Notes under the pieces: generated by a model | What the model saw: the letters and a program-made list of their open reading frames with translations, nothing else | Databases searched by the model: none | What the model was told of the DNA's origin: nothing | In this document: positions 17,894 to 18,448 of the stretch, piece by piece | Position numbering within the stretch: the stretch's first letter is position 1 | Layout: the number at the start of each line of letters is the position of its first letter | Translations under genes and position numbers: made by a program | Assembly: GCA_003453695.1 (NCBI GenBank) | Contig: DMNK01000155.1 | Location: 6,864 to 25,311 of the forward strand | Length of the DNA: 18,448 nt | Source of the DNA: Acidimicrobiaceae bacterium | Lineage (GTDB): Bacteria; Actinomycetota; Acidimicrobiia; Acidimicrobiales; UBA8190 | Direction of reading: 5' to 3'

Positions 17894-18448
17894 GGAGGGC
17901 GACCGCCTCCAGAAGGTCCTGGCCCGGGCCGGCTTCGGCAGCCGGCGATCCTGCGAGGAGCTCATCGCCGCCGGGCGGGTGACCGTCAACGGGGAGCCGG
18001 CGGTGCTGGGCCGGCGGGTCGACCCCCGGAGCGACCACGTCGAGGTCGACGGGGTGCCGGTTCCGATGTTGCCGGGCCTGGTGCACTATCTGCTCAACAA
18101 GCCGGCCGGGGTCGTCACCACCGCCGACGACCCCGTCGGCCGTCCCACCGTCGTGTCGCTCGTCCCGGACGATCCGCGCGTGTTCCCGGTGGGGCGCCTC
18201 GACGCCGACACCGAAGGGCTGCTCGTGCTCACCAACGACGGCGACCTCGCCCAACGCCTGAGCCACCCCTCCTTCGGCGTCGAGAAGGAGTACCTGGCCG
18301 AGGTGAACGGGGGGCCCGGGCCGGCCGCCCTGCGAGCGCTCCGCCGCGGCGTCGACCTCGAGGACGGGCGCACCGCTCCCGCCCGTGTCGGGGTGCTGGC
18401 CCCGGGTGTCCTGCGCATCGTGATCCACGAGGGTCGCAACCGCCAGGT
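17886..18448 (+). CDS. rluB: Pseudouridine synthase of the RsuA/RluB family, 3' end cut by window
   Basis: Partial gene, 187 codons visible, no stop before the window end. It encodes a ribosomal RNA pseudouridine synthase. The N-terminal S4 domain (DRLQKVLARAGFGSRRSCEELIAAGRVTVNG) is followed by the catalytic segment FPVGRLDADTEGLLVLTNDGDLAQRL with Asp106, and EKEYLAEV. The visible end, HEGRNRQ, is the family's late conserved motif, so about 50-70 residues are probably missing. RluB (23S position 2605 in E. coli) is chosen over RsuA because scpA-scpB-rluB is the conserved order in Gram-positive bacteria. ATG 17886 overlaps the scpB stop. The specific target nucleotide is inference. Confidence 0.9.
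   Translation, partial: MPEEGDRLQKVLARAGFGSRRSCEELIAAGRVTVNGEPAVLGRRVDPRSDHVEVDGVPVPMLPGLVHYLLNKPAGVVTTADDPVGRPTVVSLVPDDPRVFPVGRLDADTEGLLVLTNDGDLAQRLSHPSFGVEKEYLAEVNGGPGPAALRALRRGVDLEDGRTAPARVGVLAPGVLRIVIHEGRNRQ

Overview
The window is a very GC-rich (roughly 70% by eye) bacterial chromosome segment. It most likely comes from an actinobacterium outside the well-studied mycobacteria and streptomycetes, perhaps an Acidimicrobiia-like lineage. The reasons are the base composition, the dominance of GTG starts (12 of 18 genes by my assignment), several start codons sitting 6-8 nt behind a TANNNT -10 hexamer (the leaderless mRNA signature), a mycobacterial-type SOS box, and a gene order that matches the Mycobacterium tuberculosis Rv1692-Rv1711 neighbourhood as I remember it. 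The species cannot be named from the sequence. No rRNA, tRNA, CRISPR array, insertion sequence or phage gene is visible, and no gene-free stretch exceeds 300 bases; the longest is 4999-5220.

Region A (88-4998, minus strand) is an envelope/export cluster. It holds a membrane-anchored subtilisin-like protease with mycosin-like architecture, then a Tat-signal protein of the gluconate 2-dehydrogenase subunit 3 type, then an FAD-dependent GMC oxidoreductase that overlaps it by an ATGA start/stop. The last two probably form one oxidoreductase complex, with only the small subunit carrying the export signal.

Region B (5192-6183) is a radical SAM gene of the Rv2578c type. It lies directly behind a perfect 14-bp LexA palindrome and a near-consensus -10 box, so it is almost certainly SOS-controlled.

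Region C (6237-14566, plus strand) is the conserved housekeeping run: HAD phosphatase, a small Lys/Ala-tailed basic protein, tlyA, nadK, recN, pyrG, NUDIX hydrolase, xerD and a DksA/TraR-type zinc protein. Genes are tightly packed or overlapping. A candidate 13-residue leaderless upstream ORF ends on the pyrG start codon. Two genes found between recN and pyrG in mycobacteria are absent.

Region D (14620-18448) has a site-2-type membrane metalloprotease (plus), trpS (minus), then a divergent scpA-scpB-rluB run on the plus strand, with rluB cut by the window end. XerD (dimer resolution), ScpA/ScpB (SMC condensin partners) and RecN (SMC-like break repair) make this largely a chromosome-maintenance neighbourhood, mixed with nucleotide metabolism (NadK, PyrG, NUDIX) and ribosome modification (TlyA, RluB).

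The most interesting items are regulatory: the LexA-operated leaderless radical SAM gene, the pyrG upstream ORF sharing a 13/15-nt promoter-start block with scpA, and the repeated TANNNT-N6/8-start pattern. Among proteins, the Cys-rich GMC/Tat pair and the histone-H1-like tailed protein beside tlyA merit a second look.
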